Of a DNA stretch of 9,256 nt, positions 1 to 8,740 are shown piece by piece. The notes beneath the pieces are model-generated. The model saw nothing but the letters and a program-made list of their open reading frames with translations. It ran no database searches and was not told the DNA's origin. A program made the position numbers and the translations under genes. The stretch is taken from contig JAVBLV010000086.1 of NCBI GenBank assembly GCA_031553195.1, positions 1 through 9,256 of the forward strand, written 5' to 3'. The first letter of the stretch is position 1. Every line of letters begins with the position of its first letter. This DNA is from JAVBLV01 sp031553195 (GTDB taxonomy: Bacteria > Bacteroidota > Bacteroidia > Bacteroidales > P3).

Positions 1-84
1 CCCCAAACTTCTTACAGATTGGGAATATCCGAACAGGTTTTGCCTAACCAACAAAAATGGCATATAAAATAAAACAGCATACAG
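1..84 (+). other. Leader region with possible tail of an upstream gene
   Basis: This is the stretch before the first complete gene. All three + frames are open from the window edge and close at TAA codons at 45-47, 65-67 and 70-72, so it may carry the last residues of an upstream gene, but I cannot say in which frame and recognise no protein family. I see no rho-independent terminator and no convincing Bacteroidetes-type promoter (TAnnTTTG), so the four-gene operon may start further upstream. Confidence 0.3.
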
Positions 85-819
85 ATGAAAATGAATAAAT
101 TGCTAACATATCTCAAAGAAGAAAAACAGGCGAAGCGCAAAGGCGGTTTGTATCATAAAACGCAGGTAAATCTTGCCTACAATTCAAACAGAATAGAAGG
201 AAGCAAATTGACCGAAGAGCAAACTCGCTATATCTTCGAAACTCGCACTATCGGATTTAAAGACCAAGAAGCCGTGCCTGTCGATGATATCATTGAAACA
301 TCCAATCACTTTGTAGCATTCGATTATTTGCTTGATACAATTGACAAACCCCTTTCAAATGAGGTTATAAAAGAGTTTCATCGCATTTTGAAAACAGGGA
401 CTTCCGATGCTACAAAAGAATGGTTCCATGTAGGCGATTGGAAAAAGCTACCTAATGAAGTGGGCGGAACAGAAACTTCTCTACCTAAAAATGTAGAAGC
501 CGACATGAATAAACTCAATGAGTGGTATAATTCCATTAAAGAAATTTCATTTGAGAACATTGTTGAATATCACTACCGTTTCGAGAAAATTCACCCATTT
601 CAAGATGGCAACGGTAGAGTTGGTCGCCTGATACTATTCCGTGAGTGCTTGAGGAACAATATTATTCCGTTTATTATCGACAACGACCACAAGCAATTTT
701 ATTATCGTGGCTTGAAAGAATTTGCAAGCATAAGAGGTTATTTGATTGACACCTGCCTTTCAGCGCAAGACACCTACAAAGAATGGGTTGAATACTTTTA
801 TGCGGATTTGTTAAATTAA
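85..819 (+). CDS. Fic-domain protein (predicted AMP-transferase, N-terminal inhibitory motif)
   Basis: A 244-residue Fic/DOC protein. Fic enzymes transfer AMP, or another nucleotide-derived group, from a nucleotide to a hydroxyl side chain of a target protein. The full active-site signature HPFQDGNGRVGR lies at residues 170-181: H170 is the catalytic base, D174 the metal ligand, and the GNGR loop with R181 binds phosphates. An SNRIEG motif at residues 34-39 fits the inhibitory (S/T)xxxE(G/N) helix of class II Fic proteins, in which the glutamate (E38) blocks ATP placement, so the enzyme is probably self-restrained. There is no signal peptide or membrane segment, so it should act in the cytoplasm. 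Start: ATG 85; ATG 91 is an equally plausible alternative and no ribosome site decides between them. It lies 23 bases before the helicase gene in the same direction, so co-expression is likely. Such Fic genes are common passengers of restriction-modification loci in Bacteroidetes, and their target there is unknown. The family call is secure; the role in this locus is not. Confidence 0.93.
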   Translation: MKMNKLLTYLKEEKQAKRKGGLYHKTQVNLAYNSNRIEGSKLTEEQTRYIFETRTIGFKDQEAVPVDDIIETSNHFVAFDYLLDTIDKPLSNEVIKEFHRILKTGTSDATKEWFHVGDWKKLPNEVGGTETSLPKNVEADMNKLNEWYNSIKEISFENIVEYHYRFEKIHPFQDGNGRVGRLILFRECLRNNIIPFIIDNDHKQFYYRGLKEFASIRGYLIDTCLSAQDTYKEWVEYFYADLLN

Positions 820-842
820 AAATTATCCGAACATCAACCATC

Positions 843-3800
843 ATGAATAATACCAAATTTTTCACCAACGAGGAAAGCAACACACTTTTAAGTAAAATTG
901 AAGGAATATTTCAACATCGCAACATTCATTTTTTTGATGCGCTGGTGGGATATTTTCGCGCTTCGGGATATTTTCGTATTCGAAATTTTGTAAAAAAAGC
1001 TGAGGGAATACGCATTTTGGTCGGAATAAATATCGACAATCTTATCTATGAAGCCAATCAAAAAGGTATTTTATTCGACCCGAATGAGGAATGTTCACAG
1101 GAAGAATTTTTTCTTGAGGTAAAGAAAAATATACAAGATGCCAAATATGATAAAGAAGTGGAAGAAGGCATGTATCAATTGATAGAAGACATTTCTACAA
1201 AAAAAATACAAATACGCGTTTATCCTAAGCAAAATCTACATGCTAAAATTTATATTTTCCGAGAAAAAGAAAAACATGACCACGGATATGGAGCTGTAAT
1301 CACAGGTTCGAGCAATTTGACAGATTCCGGACTTTCTAAGAATTTTGAATTTAATGTAGAGCTGCGCGATAATTCCGACATTGATTTTGCAACCACAACC
1401 TTTGAAAAACTTTGGAACGAAAGCGTGGAAATCAGTCAAAACTATATTGATAAGCTCAAAAAAGAAACTTATCTGAACGATGAATTCACGCCCTACGAAG
1501 TATATTTAAAGTTTTTGATTGAGTATTTTGGCAAAAGTATAGAATTTGACCCTAATTCCATATCCGATTTGCCCAAAGGCTACAAAAAACTCACTTACCA
1601 AGCCGATGCAGTGGATGATGGCTACAAAAAAATGATGAAATACAACGGTTTTTTTCTTGCCGATGTGGTTGGGTTGGGGAAAACAGTTGTGGCTGCATTA
1701 ATTGCCCGAATGTTTTTCTTTTCAAATAACTTTCCTGCGTACCGTTCCCGTACATTGGTAATCATACCACCTGCATTGAAAGATAACTGGTCGGAAACGT
1801 TGGAAAAATTCAACTTAGACAACTTCAAAATTATTACAAATGGAAGTCTTCATAAGGTTGATAATCCTGAAAAATATGATTTGATAATTGTGGACGAGGC
1901 TCATAAGTTTCGTAGTGATACCGCAGAAATGTATAATCAGCTTCAAAAAATTTGTAAAACCAAAAGCCGTCGGGAATTACCGGATGGTTCTTTTGCTGAT
2001 AAAAAAGTTATCCTGATTTCGGCAACCCCTTTGAATAATAAGCCGGAAGATATCGCCAATTTGGTTTATCTCTTTCAAAATTCAAAGGACAGTAATTTGG
2101 AAATCGGAAATCTTCAGCATTTTTTCCGACAAAAAACCGATGCGTACAAAAAACTCAAAAATGAGCCCAACCATACCGTTGTAAATAAAGAGGTCAAACG
2201 GATTTATGAAGATATTCGTCAAAAAGTTATCAAACCTTTAACTGTGAGAAGAACACGGCGCGATTTGTTGGAAAACGAAGATTATAAAAAAGATTTGGAT
2301 GCCCAAAATATTCGTTTTCCAAAATCTGAAAAACCTCAAAAAATCTTTTATCAATTGGATGATGAATTGAATAAACTTTACGACCAAACAATACATTATT
2401 TGAAAAACGGATTAACTTACTACCGCTATCAAGCCATTAAATATTTAAAACCGAATGTAAGAGTAAAATACAAAAAAGCAGACTTGATTTCTACTCAATT
2501 GGCGCATATCATGAAAACGCTTTTGGTAAAACGGATTGATAGTAGTTTTTATGCATTTAAAAATTCGTTGAGCCGTTTTGCTATGGCTAATCAAGCCATG
2601 TTGACAATGTTTGAGTCAGGGAAAATATTTATTGCGCCTAATTTGAAAGTAAGCGAATACATTACTGAAGGAAAAGAAGACGAATTATTGCAGTTGGCTC
2701 TTGATAAAATGGACTTTGACCCGACTATTTCCATTTGTACGCCGGAAGATTTTGAAGCCGGATTTCTTTCAGGATTAGAACAAGACCAATTAATACTCAA
2801 TGAGTTGATTGTTGAATGGGAAAAGATTACTTACGACCCCAAACTTAATGAGTTTATCGATAAATTGCAAAATGAACTATTCAGGAAAGAACTAAACCAA
2901 GAAGGGAAATTGGTAGTTTTTTCGGAAAGTAAGGAGACAACCAACTATCTATACGAAAATCTTAAACAAGAGGGTTTCGATAAAATTTTGTGTGTAGAAA
3001 GTAGTAACCGAAAGGAAAAAGTACCATTGCTAAGAGAAAATTTCGATGCCAATTATGAAGGCGAAAAGAAAAACGATTACAACATTGTTATTTCTACCGA
3101 AGTATTGGCCGAAGGTGTGAATATGCATCGTTCGAATATAATTGTGAATTATGATACCCCTTGGAATTCAACCCGCCTGATGCAACGTGTAGGGCGTGTA
3201 AACCGCATTGGTTCAACAGCTGATAAAATTCATATTTACAATTTTTTTCCCACTGAGAAAGTTAACAATGACATTGATTTAGAAAAGAAAGCCAAAATGA
3301 AATTGGCTGCTTTCCATGCTGCGTTGGGCGAAGACAGCCAAATATATTCGCCCGAGGAAGAAGAGCCCGAAACATTTGGTTTGTTTGATACCGATTTTGA
3401 AGAAGAACGTGATGAAAGCCTTAAATTGTTAATGGAATTACGGAAAATCAAAGAAGAAAATCCGGCATTCATCAAACGGATTCAGAACATGCCACTGCGC
3501 GCCCGAACCGGACGAAAAAGCAAAATCATGAAAGATACTACAATTATTTTCATCCGAAACGAACGAAGAAATGCTTTTACTTATATTCGGGAAGACGGAA
3601 CAATTGAAGAACTTTCGTTTTTAGAAGCAGCAGACAGATTTCATGCTCGGATAGATGAAAAATCCATTCCCTTACATGATTTGCACCATATACAAGTAAG
3701 TAAGGCTATAGAAGCATTTTCGGAAAAAGTGGAAGAAGAAAAAGCTCGGGGCAAAAAAGTAGATGATAAACAGGGACCTAACGAAAAGAAGGCATTGGCT

Positions 3801-4106
3801 TATCTCGATGGATTTTTACGGATTTCTGAAATTTCAGAGGCTGAAAAATCGCTTATTCAGAAAGCAAAGCAAGCCATTTCAGTAGGAATGTTTCAGAACT
3901 TGCGACGCGACATTAATAATTTGGAAAAAGCCGTGAAGAAGACACCTGTAAAAACGATTATCTTGCTTGAAAAGATGATTGCTATTCTTCAGCAATATCC
4001 TTTGGAAAATGAAACAAACGATATTGTCAGAATTCAAACACAAAAAATAAAAAGTAAATTATTCAATCCCGAGATTATCATATCAGAAAGTTTTGATTCA
4101 TTGTAA
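843..4106 (+). CDS. PLD-nuclease-like/SNF2 helicase fusion, likely restriction arm
   Basis: A 1087-residue cytoplasmic fusion. The N-terminus is a phospholipase-D-like domain with H133-x-K135 (HAKIYIF), GSSN at 155-158 and E169, which is one HKD-type half-site of the sort that forms a nuclease centre in dimers. A superfamily 2 SNF2-like helicase follows: Walker A around GLGKT (277-281), DEAH (351-354), SATPLNN (393-399), a long insert at ~430-660, then motif IV (VVFSE, 691-695), motif V (STEVLAEGVN, 751-760) and the arginine-finger motif VI (QRVGRVNRIG, 781-790). The C-terminal ~280 residues are charged and mostly helical, with no family I recognise. All ATPase motifs are intact. PLD-helicase fusions of this build are found beside DNA methylases in defence loci. 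The parts recall DISARM (SNF2 helicase, PLD protein, adenine methylase), but no DrmA or DrmB is visible. Inference: ATP-driven translocation on unmodified DNA coupled to PLD cleavage. It ends 12 bases before the RhuM gene. Confidence 0.92.
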   Translation: MNNTKFFTNEESNTLLSKIEGIFQHRNIHFFDALVGYFRASGYFRIRNFVKKAEGIRILVGINIDNLIYEANQKGILFDPNEECSQEEFFLEVKKNIQDAKYDKEVEEGMYQLIEDISTKKIQIRVYPKQNLHAKIYIFREKEKHDHGYGAVITGSSNLTDSGLSKNFEFNVELRDNSDIDFATTTFEKLWNESVEISQNYIDKLKKETYLNDEFTPYEVYLKFLIEYFGKSIEFDPNSISDLPKGYKKLTYQADAVDDGYKKMMKYNGFFLADVVGLGKTVVAALIARMFFFSNNFPAYRSRTLVIIPPALKDNWSETLEKFNLDNFKIITNGSLHKVDNPEKYDLIIVDEAHKFRSDTAEMYNQLQKICKTKSRRELPDGSFADKKVILISATPLNNKPEDIANLVYLFQNSKDSNLEIGNLQHFFRQKTDAYKKLKNEPNHTVVNKEVKRIYEDIRQKVIKPLTVRRTRRDLLENEDYKKDLDAQNIRFPKSEKPQKIFYQLDDELNKLYDQTIHYLKNGLTYYRYQAIKYLKPNVRVKYKKADLISTQLAHIMKTLLVKRIDSSFYAFKNSLSRFAMANQAMLTMFESGKIFIAPNLKVSEYITEGKEDELLQLALDKMDFDPTISICTPEDFEAGFLSGLEQDQLILNELIVEWEKITYDPKLNEFIDKLQNELFRKELNQEGKLVVFSESKETTNYLYENLKQEGFDKILCVESSNRKEKVPLLRENFDANYEGEKKNDYNIVISTEVLAEGVNMHRSNIIVNYDTPWNSTRLMQRVGRVNRIGSTADKIHIYNFFPTEKVNNDIDLEKKAKMKLAAFHAALGEDSQIYSPEEEEPETFGLFDTDFEEERDESLKLLMELRKIKEENPAFIKRIQNMPLRARTGRKSKIMKDTTIIFIRNERRNAFTYIREDGTIEELSFLEAADRFHARIDEKSIPLHDLHHIQVSKAIEAFSEKVEEEKARGKKVDDKQGPNEKKALAYLDGFLRISEISEAEKSLIQKAKQAISVGMFQNLRRDINNLEKAVKKTPVKTIILLEKMIAILQQYPLENETNDIVRIQTQKIKSKLFNPEIIISESFDSL

Positions 4107-4118
4107 AACACACCACTT

Positions 4119-5126
4119 ATGGAAGAGGAAGAAAAAGGGAATATACTGTTATATCAAACCGAAGAGGGCGACGTAAAAATAGAAGTAACATTATCCAATG
4201 ATACTGTTTGGCTTAGCTTAGACCAATTGGCAGTATTGTTTCAACGTGATAAATCCACTATTTCACGTCATATAAAAAATATTTTTGATTCGGGGGAATT
4301 GAACATGGATTCAACTGTTGCATTTTTTGCAACAGTTCAAAAAGAAGGAACTCGTAAAGTAGAAAGAAATGTAGTATACTATAATCTCGATATGATAATT
4401 AGCGTGGGTTATCGAGTCAACTCACATCGAGGCGTTCGATTCCGGACGTGGGCTACACAGGTATTAAGAGAATATCTGATAAAAGGATTTGTCTTAAATG
4501 ATGATTTGTTGAAACGAGCAGGCGGTGGAAATTATTTTGATGAATTGATGGCGCGTATTCGTGACATACGTTCCTCTGAAAAAATATTCTACCGGAAAAT
4601 ACTTGAAATATATGCTCTAAGTATCGACTATGACCCTCGTGCGGAAGCTACAAAGGCTTTTTTTGCAACGATACAAAACAAAATGCACTTTTCGGCTCAT
4701 GGACATACTGCTGCTGAAGTCATTTATAGTCGTGCCCATGCAGAAAAAGATTTTATGGGATTAACAATATGGTCAGGGGCGTTACCCAAACGTAATGATG
4801 CAGAATCTGCAAAAAATTATTTGACCGAAAGAGAACTTGATACCTTAAACCGCATAGTGAGTTTGTATCTTGATTTTGCAGAATTACAGGCTCAAAGCCA
4901 TGCACCTATGTATATGAGAGACTGGGTACAGAAATTGGATAACTTCCTGAAACTATCAGGAAAAGAGCTACTTACTCATGCCGGAACAATCTCGGCAGAG
5001 ATAGCAAAAGAAAAAGCAAGTCTGGAATATGACAAGTATAAGAAAAGAACTTCTTTTCAACTTTCCCCGGTGGAAATACACTTTATCGAAAATTTTGAGA
5101 GAGAACAGAAGAAATTAAAAAAATAG
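4119..5126 (+). CDS. RhuM-family protein (virulence-factor RhuM/KilA-N-like)
   Basis: A 335-residue member of the RhuM family, named after a Salmonella SPI-3 gene whose biochemical role is still unknown. Residues ~31-52 (WLSLDQLAVLFQRDKSTISR onward) form a helix-turn-helix-like element. They are followed by the family's region with VVYYNLDMIISVGYRV (85-100) and the R108-W111 stretch, which resembles the KilA-N/Bro anti-repressor fold of phages, and then by a helical C-terminus with a charged tail. Length and architecture look complete. The start ATG is 12 bases after the helicase stop, with no Shine-Dalgarno sequence, as for its neighbours. RhuM genes often sit inside type I and related restriction loci in Bacteroidetes and elsewhere, as here between the helicase and the methylase, which suggests a regulatory or DNA-binding accessory role. 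That role is inference; only the family is secure. Confidence 0.9.
   Translation: MEEEEKGNILLYQTEEGDVKIEVTLSNDTVWLSLDQLAVLFQRDKSTISRHIKNIFDSGELNMDSTVAFFATVQKEGTRKVERNVVYYNLDMIISVGYRVNSHRGVRFRTWATQVLREYLIKGFVLNDDLLKRAGGGNYFDELMARIRDIRSSEKIFYRKILEIYALSIDYDPRAEATKAFFATIQNKMHFSAHGHTAAEVIYSRAHAEKDFMGLTIWSGALPKRNDAESAKNYLTERELDTLNRIVSLYLDFAELQAQSHAPMYMRDWVQKLDNFLKLSGKELLTHAGTISAEIAKEKASLEYDKYKKRTSFQLSPVEIHFIENFEREQKKLKK
4313..4337. repeat. Perfect 10-bp inverted repeat inside the RhuM gene
   Basis: AACTGTTGCA at 4313-4322 and its exact reverse complement TGCAACAGTT at 4328-4337 are separated by five T residues. The RNA could fold into a 10-bp stem with a 5-base loop. It codes for the STVAFFATVQ stretch, whose near-symmetric residue order may explain part of the symmetry. 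No U-run follows it, so it is not a standard terminator. Confidence 0.6.
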
Positions 5127-5161
5127 AAATTAGTGATCTGAATAGCTAAATTTTTAACATT

Positions 5162-8100
5162 ATGACACAATTAGAACTGAAGTCCAAATTGCAACAACCC
5201 TATCATTTCAATACATGGGAACCCATTTTGAAATCAATGTTCAACAATGTAGAACTGTTTACCAAATATCAAGAAATAGGGCAAGATAAAAAACTGTTCA
5301 AAAGCGGAAGACAATTAGGGCATATCAGTTTCGGACAAGAAAATATTGCTTTGTTTGAAGTAGAAGTGGCCGATTCTATCAACATTGCGCGAAACCGAAA
5401 ACAATTGCGCGACATAGCTGCCGGTTATATCGACCAAAGCATTGTGCATGGCGCTTTGGTTTGGTATTATTCAACAAACCAATCTGATTACCGACTTTCA
5501 TTTATTCAAAAATATTCGGAATTCGACGAAAATGGGCAATTGCTGAAAAAAGAAACTGCCCCAAAACGTTATACTTTTACTTTAGGTAACAACGAAAGTT
5601 GTACGACTGCTTCCATGCGAATATTGGAATTGCGAGAAAGCAAAGATAAAAATACGCTGGCTGATGTGTCGAAAGCATTTTCAGTGGATAAACTCACCAA
5701 AGAATTCTACAGGGAACTTTTTGGTTGGTATCAATGGGCTTTGTCTGATGAGATAGGAGTTACTTACCCTAATGATCGCAATACCGAAAAAGATGATAGA
5801 ATTATAGAAGAGCATTTAATTCGCCTTATTACCCGTTTTATCTTTGTTTGGTTCATCAAACAAAAAGACCTTGTTCCACATGACATATTTGATTCTAAAT
5901 ACATTCAAAAAATATTAAAGGGTTTTGATAAAAATAGTATAAAGTCAGGAAATTATTACAATGCCATACTACAAAATTTATTTTTTGCCACATTAAATAA
6001 TAAAATTGAAGATAGGGATTTTGCAGCAGATGGAAATTATCATGAAAATAAGATACATTATGGAATAAAAACACTCTACCGATATGCAGATGAATTTTGT
6101 ATTTCGAAAGAAGAGCTTATTCAATTGTTTAGTAAAGTGCCTTTTTTGAATGGCGGATTGTTTGAATGTTTGGATAAATCTACGCCGGATAGCAATGGAA
6201 AAATCATTTACAGCGACGGATTTAGTCGAAAAAATGACCGTCAATCACGAGCCTTTATTCCTAATATTCTATTTTTTGAGGAAGAACGAGGTCTTATCTC
6301 TATTTTAAGTAGATACAACTTTACTGTTGAAGAAAATTCACCTTTAGATGTAGAGGTTGCACTTGACCCCGAATTACTTGGCAAAGCATTTGAGAACTTG
6401 TTAGGCACATATAATCCTGAAACCAAAGAAACTGCCCGCAAACAATCAGGGTCATTTTATACGCCAAGGGAAATTGTTCAATATATGGTAGATGAAAGTT
6501 TAATTGAACATTTAAAACGAACGGTTGACAAAGATTTGGGAAATGAATATTACAAATTGATTTCACTTGAAAATGAAATGATTAATTTAACTGATGTTCA
6601 AAAAAATCAAATATATCAATCACTCAGAAATTGTAAAATTTTAGATCCTGCATGTGGATCAGGGGCTTTTCCAATGGGGGTTCTAAACAGGATGATTTCC
6701 GTCATACAAAAAGTACTTCCTAAAAATTCACCTATTTCCATTTACGATTTGAAATTACATTTAATAGAAAATTGTATCTATGGTATAGATATACAGCCCA
6801 TAGCTGCTCAAATTAGCAAATTGAGATTTTTCATTTCTCTTATTTGCGAACAAAAACCAAATTCAGATAGCGCCAATAATTTTGGGATAAAACCCTTACC
6901 CAATTTAGAGACTAAATTTGTTGCAGCCAATTCATTAATTGGATTAAGCAAAAGGAATGCACAATTAGAATTGTTTGAAGACCCACAAATAGAAGTAACC
7001 AAAACCGATTTACTACAAGTTCGACATAAACATTTTTTAGCCAATACGGCAAAACAGAAAAAAGAGTGTAGAGAGGAGGACGAAAAGCTACGGAATAAAT
7101 TAGCAAAATTGCTAGAAGTTAATGGTGAATTTGCTTCTGAAGAGGCAATTCAATTAGCGCAATGGAACCCTTATGACCAAAATGCAATATCACCGTTTTT
7201 TGATACAGAATGGATGTTTGGCTTAAAGAATGGTTTTGATATTGTTTTAGGCAATCCGCCATATATTTCCACAAAAGGTGTTACTGCAGATGATAAGAAA
7301 ATTTATGAAAAACAATATGGATTTGCAGACGACACTTATAATCATTTTTTCTTCCAAGGGTGCAATTTATTATCTGATAAAGGAACTTTAAGCTTTATTA
7401 CACCGAAAACATTTTGGACTACGCAAACTAAAAGAAATTTAAGAGATTTATTACTGTCAAAACAAATCAATTATATTTTTGATACAGCCAATCCGTTTGA
7501 AGCCGCTATGGTTGACACTTGTATTGTTTCGGTATCAAATAAAAACGCAAACGGTAATCGAATAAAATTTCTTGATGGCAGCAAAGATTTAAATAACCCT
7601 TTATGTTACGAAACAGAACAATCCGTTTATTTAAATACACAAAATGCTGTAATTTTCAAGCCTACAAAAGAAAATCTACGTATTTTTGAACTATATGGTG
7701 TAAAAGTCAAAGAACTATACAATACTTGGTGGGATAAAATATCAACCAGTAAAAATATCGCGAAAAACCACAAAGCACTAGAAGAATACCGCAAGAATTT
7801 AAAACCTGGAGATATTGCCCTCCTTGGCTGCCTTACAGATGGAGGGCAAGGCCTTGCGACAGCAAACAATGGAAAGTATATTGCTGTTCGAAAATCCACA
7901 AAATGGGCAAAAAATATTATTGAATCACGACCAAAAAAATTAGCAGAAGTGATCAAGATTCATAAAATAAAAATAAATGAATTAGATGAATTTTCTTCTG
8001 TCAGTGAATATATAGCACAGTTAAATGAGATTGAAATAGCCACTCTTTTTGATAATTTGAAAGAAAAATATGGTCGTGATATTTTTGGGCAAGGCTATTT

Positions 8101-8740
8101 ATATCGTTTGATTGACGACAATGAAATAGCTAACATTGATAGTCTTACTTCTGATGAAAAAGAAAATGGCATTGACACCTCTAAGAAATACTATGTCCCT
8201 TATGATAAAGGAGATAAAGATGGAAATCGTTGGTATTTGGAAACACCATTTGCCATTGCATGGTCTAAAGAAAATGTCCGGTTTTTAAAGACCGATCCAA
8301 AAGCTCGATATCAAGGATATCAGTACTATTTTAAGGAGGGCTTTTGTTGGTCTAATGTTTTGACAACTTATATAAAATGCCGGCAAAAACAAAAGACAGT
8401 TCACAGCACAGAAAGCATGAGTTTATTCTCCATATTAGATTGTGTTCCAGAATATTATATCGTAAGCATTCTCAATTCGAGGTTAATTGCATTTTATGTT
8501 GATGCATTCGTAAATACAACTTCGCATTTTACAACAGGGGATGCAAAATTGGTTCCGATCTTAATTCCAACTCAAAAACAACTCAATGAGATAAAAGGTA
8601 TTTTTGAAAGAGCAGTATCTATTCGTATGCAACAAACAGGAAAAATTCTCTCTGAAATGGATGCAGAAACGTTTTTAGATGAAATACAAATAGAATTAGA
8701 TGACTTTGTCAACAATCTATATGCTGTAAATCCTATATAA
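5162..8740 (+). CDS. Eco57I-class N6-adenine DNA methyltransferase with C-terminal specificity region
   Basis: A 1192-residue DNA methyltransferase predicted to methylate adenine N6 from S-adenosylmethionine. Motif X is SFYTPREIVQYM (431-442), motif I ILDPACGSGAF (493-503), the motif II acid lies in YGIDIQP (540-546, D543), and the catalytic motif IV is GNPPY (697-701). The ~430-residue N-terminus carries FEVEV (65-69) followed by RNRKQLRD (78-85), a layout that recalls the PD-(D/E)XK-like N-terminus of type IIG enzymes. The expected ExK lysine is absent, so intrinsic cutting is doubtful. From ~770 on, the C-terminus resembles TaqI/Eco57I-type target recognition, including LTDGGQGLATANNGKYIAVR near 890-910 and the GFCW motif at 1060-1063. 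It is the last gene of the operon, 35 bases after RhuM. Residues 1059-1192 have a second, diverged copy on the opposite strand directly downstream, and the junction lies at an inverted repeat. The C-terminus is thus probably exchangeable. Confidence 0.93.
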   Translation: MTQLELKSKLQQPYHFNTWEPILKSMFNNVELFTKYQEIGQDKKLFKSGRQLGHISFGQENIALFEVEVADSINIARNRKQLRDIAAGYIDQSIVHGALVWYYSTNQSDYRLSFIQKYSEFDENGQLLKKETAPKRYTFTLGNNESCTTASMRILELRESKDKNTLADVSKAFSVDKLTKEFYRELFGWYQWALSDEIGVTYPNDRNTEKDDRIIEEHLIRLITRFIFVWFIKQKDLVPHDIFDSKYIQKILKGFDKNSIKSGNYYNAILQNLFFATLNNKIEDRDFAADGNYHENKIHYGIKTLYRYADEFCISKEELIQLFSKVPFLNGGLFECLDKSTPDSNGKIIYSDGFSRKNDRQSRAFIPNILFFEEERGLISILSRYNFTVEENSPLDVEVALDPELLGKAFENLLGTYNPETKETARKQSGSFYTPREIVQYMVDESLIEHLKRTVDKDLGNEYYKLISLENEMINLTDVQKNQIYQSLRNCKILDPACGSGAFPMGVLNRMISVIQKVLPKNSPISIYDLKLHLIENCIYGIDIQPIAAQISKLRFFISLICEQKPNSDSANNFGIKPLPNLETKFVAANSLIGLSKRNAQLELFEDPQIEVTKTDLLQVRHKHFLANTAKQKKECREEDEKLRNKLAKLLEVNGEFASEEAIQLAQWNPYDQNAISPFFDTEWMFGLKNGFDIVLGNPPYISTKGVTADDKKIYEKQYGFADDTYNHFFFQGCNLLSDKGTLSFITPKTFWTTQTKRNLRDLLLSKQINYIFDTANPFEAAMVDTCIVSVSNKNANGNRIKFLDGSKDLNNPLCYETEQSVYLNTQNAVIFKPTKENLRIFELYGVKVKELYNTWWDKISTSKNIAKNHKALEEYRKNLKPGDIALLGCLTDGGQGLATANNGKYIAVRKSTKWAKNIIESRPKKLAEVIKIHKIKINELDEFSSVSEYIAQLNEIEIATLFDNLKEKYGRDIFGQGYLYRLIDDNEIANIDSLTSDEKENGIDTSKKYYVPYDKGDKDGNRWYLETPFAIAWSKENVRFLKTDPKARYQGYQYYFKEGFCWSNVLTTYIKCRQKQKTVHSTESMSLFSILDCVPEYYIVSILNSRLIAFYVDAFVNTTSHFTTGDAKLVPILIPTQKQLNEIKGIFERAVSIRMQQTGKILSEMDAETFLDEIQIELDDFVNNLYAVNPI
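7815..7857. repeat. GC-rich inverted repeat plus palindrome inside the methylase gene
   Basis: TTGCCCTCC at 7815-7823 is exactly mirrored by GGAGGGCAA at 7841-7849, with a 17-base loop. A 12-base perfect palindrome, GCAAGGCCTTGC (7846-7857), overlaps its right arm. Both are clearly GC-richer than the surrounding gene. They encode the conserved-looking LLGCLTDGGQGLAT stretch of the specificity region, so codon constraint may be the whole explanation. Confidence 0.5.
8337..8350 (+). repeat. Left arm of 14-bp inverted repeat bounding the exchangeable C-terminus
   Basis: AGGGCTTTTGTTGG lies within methylase codons 1059-1063 (E-G-F-C-W). It pairs with the exact reverse complement at 9104-9117. 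Outside this arm the two copies show no similarity; inside it they continue as diverged homologues. That is the pattern expected of a crossover site for inversion. Confidence 0.7.

Noticed and set aside
48..56. CCAACAAAA before the Fic gene matches part of the 14-bp repeat (CCAACAAAAGCCCT)
   Set aside because: Only nine low-complexity bases match and there is no methylase homology next to them, so it is not supported as a third crossover site.
7627..7956. A 109-residue minus-strand open frame inside the methylase gene
   Set aside because: It lies wholly antisense to the well-supported specificity region and shows no recognisable domain, so I treat it as a shadow.
843..8740. Assignment of the operon as canonical DISARM or BREX
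   Set aside because: No DrmA, DrmB, PglZ, BrxC or BrxL equivalent is present in the window; only the helicase, PLD and methylase parts are comparable.
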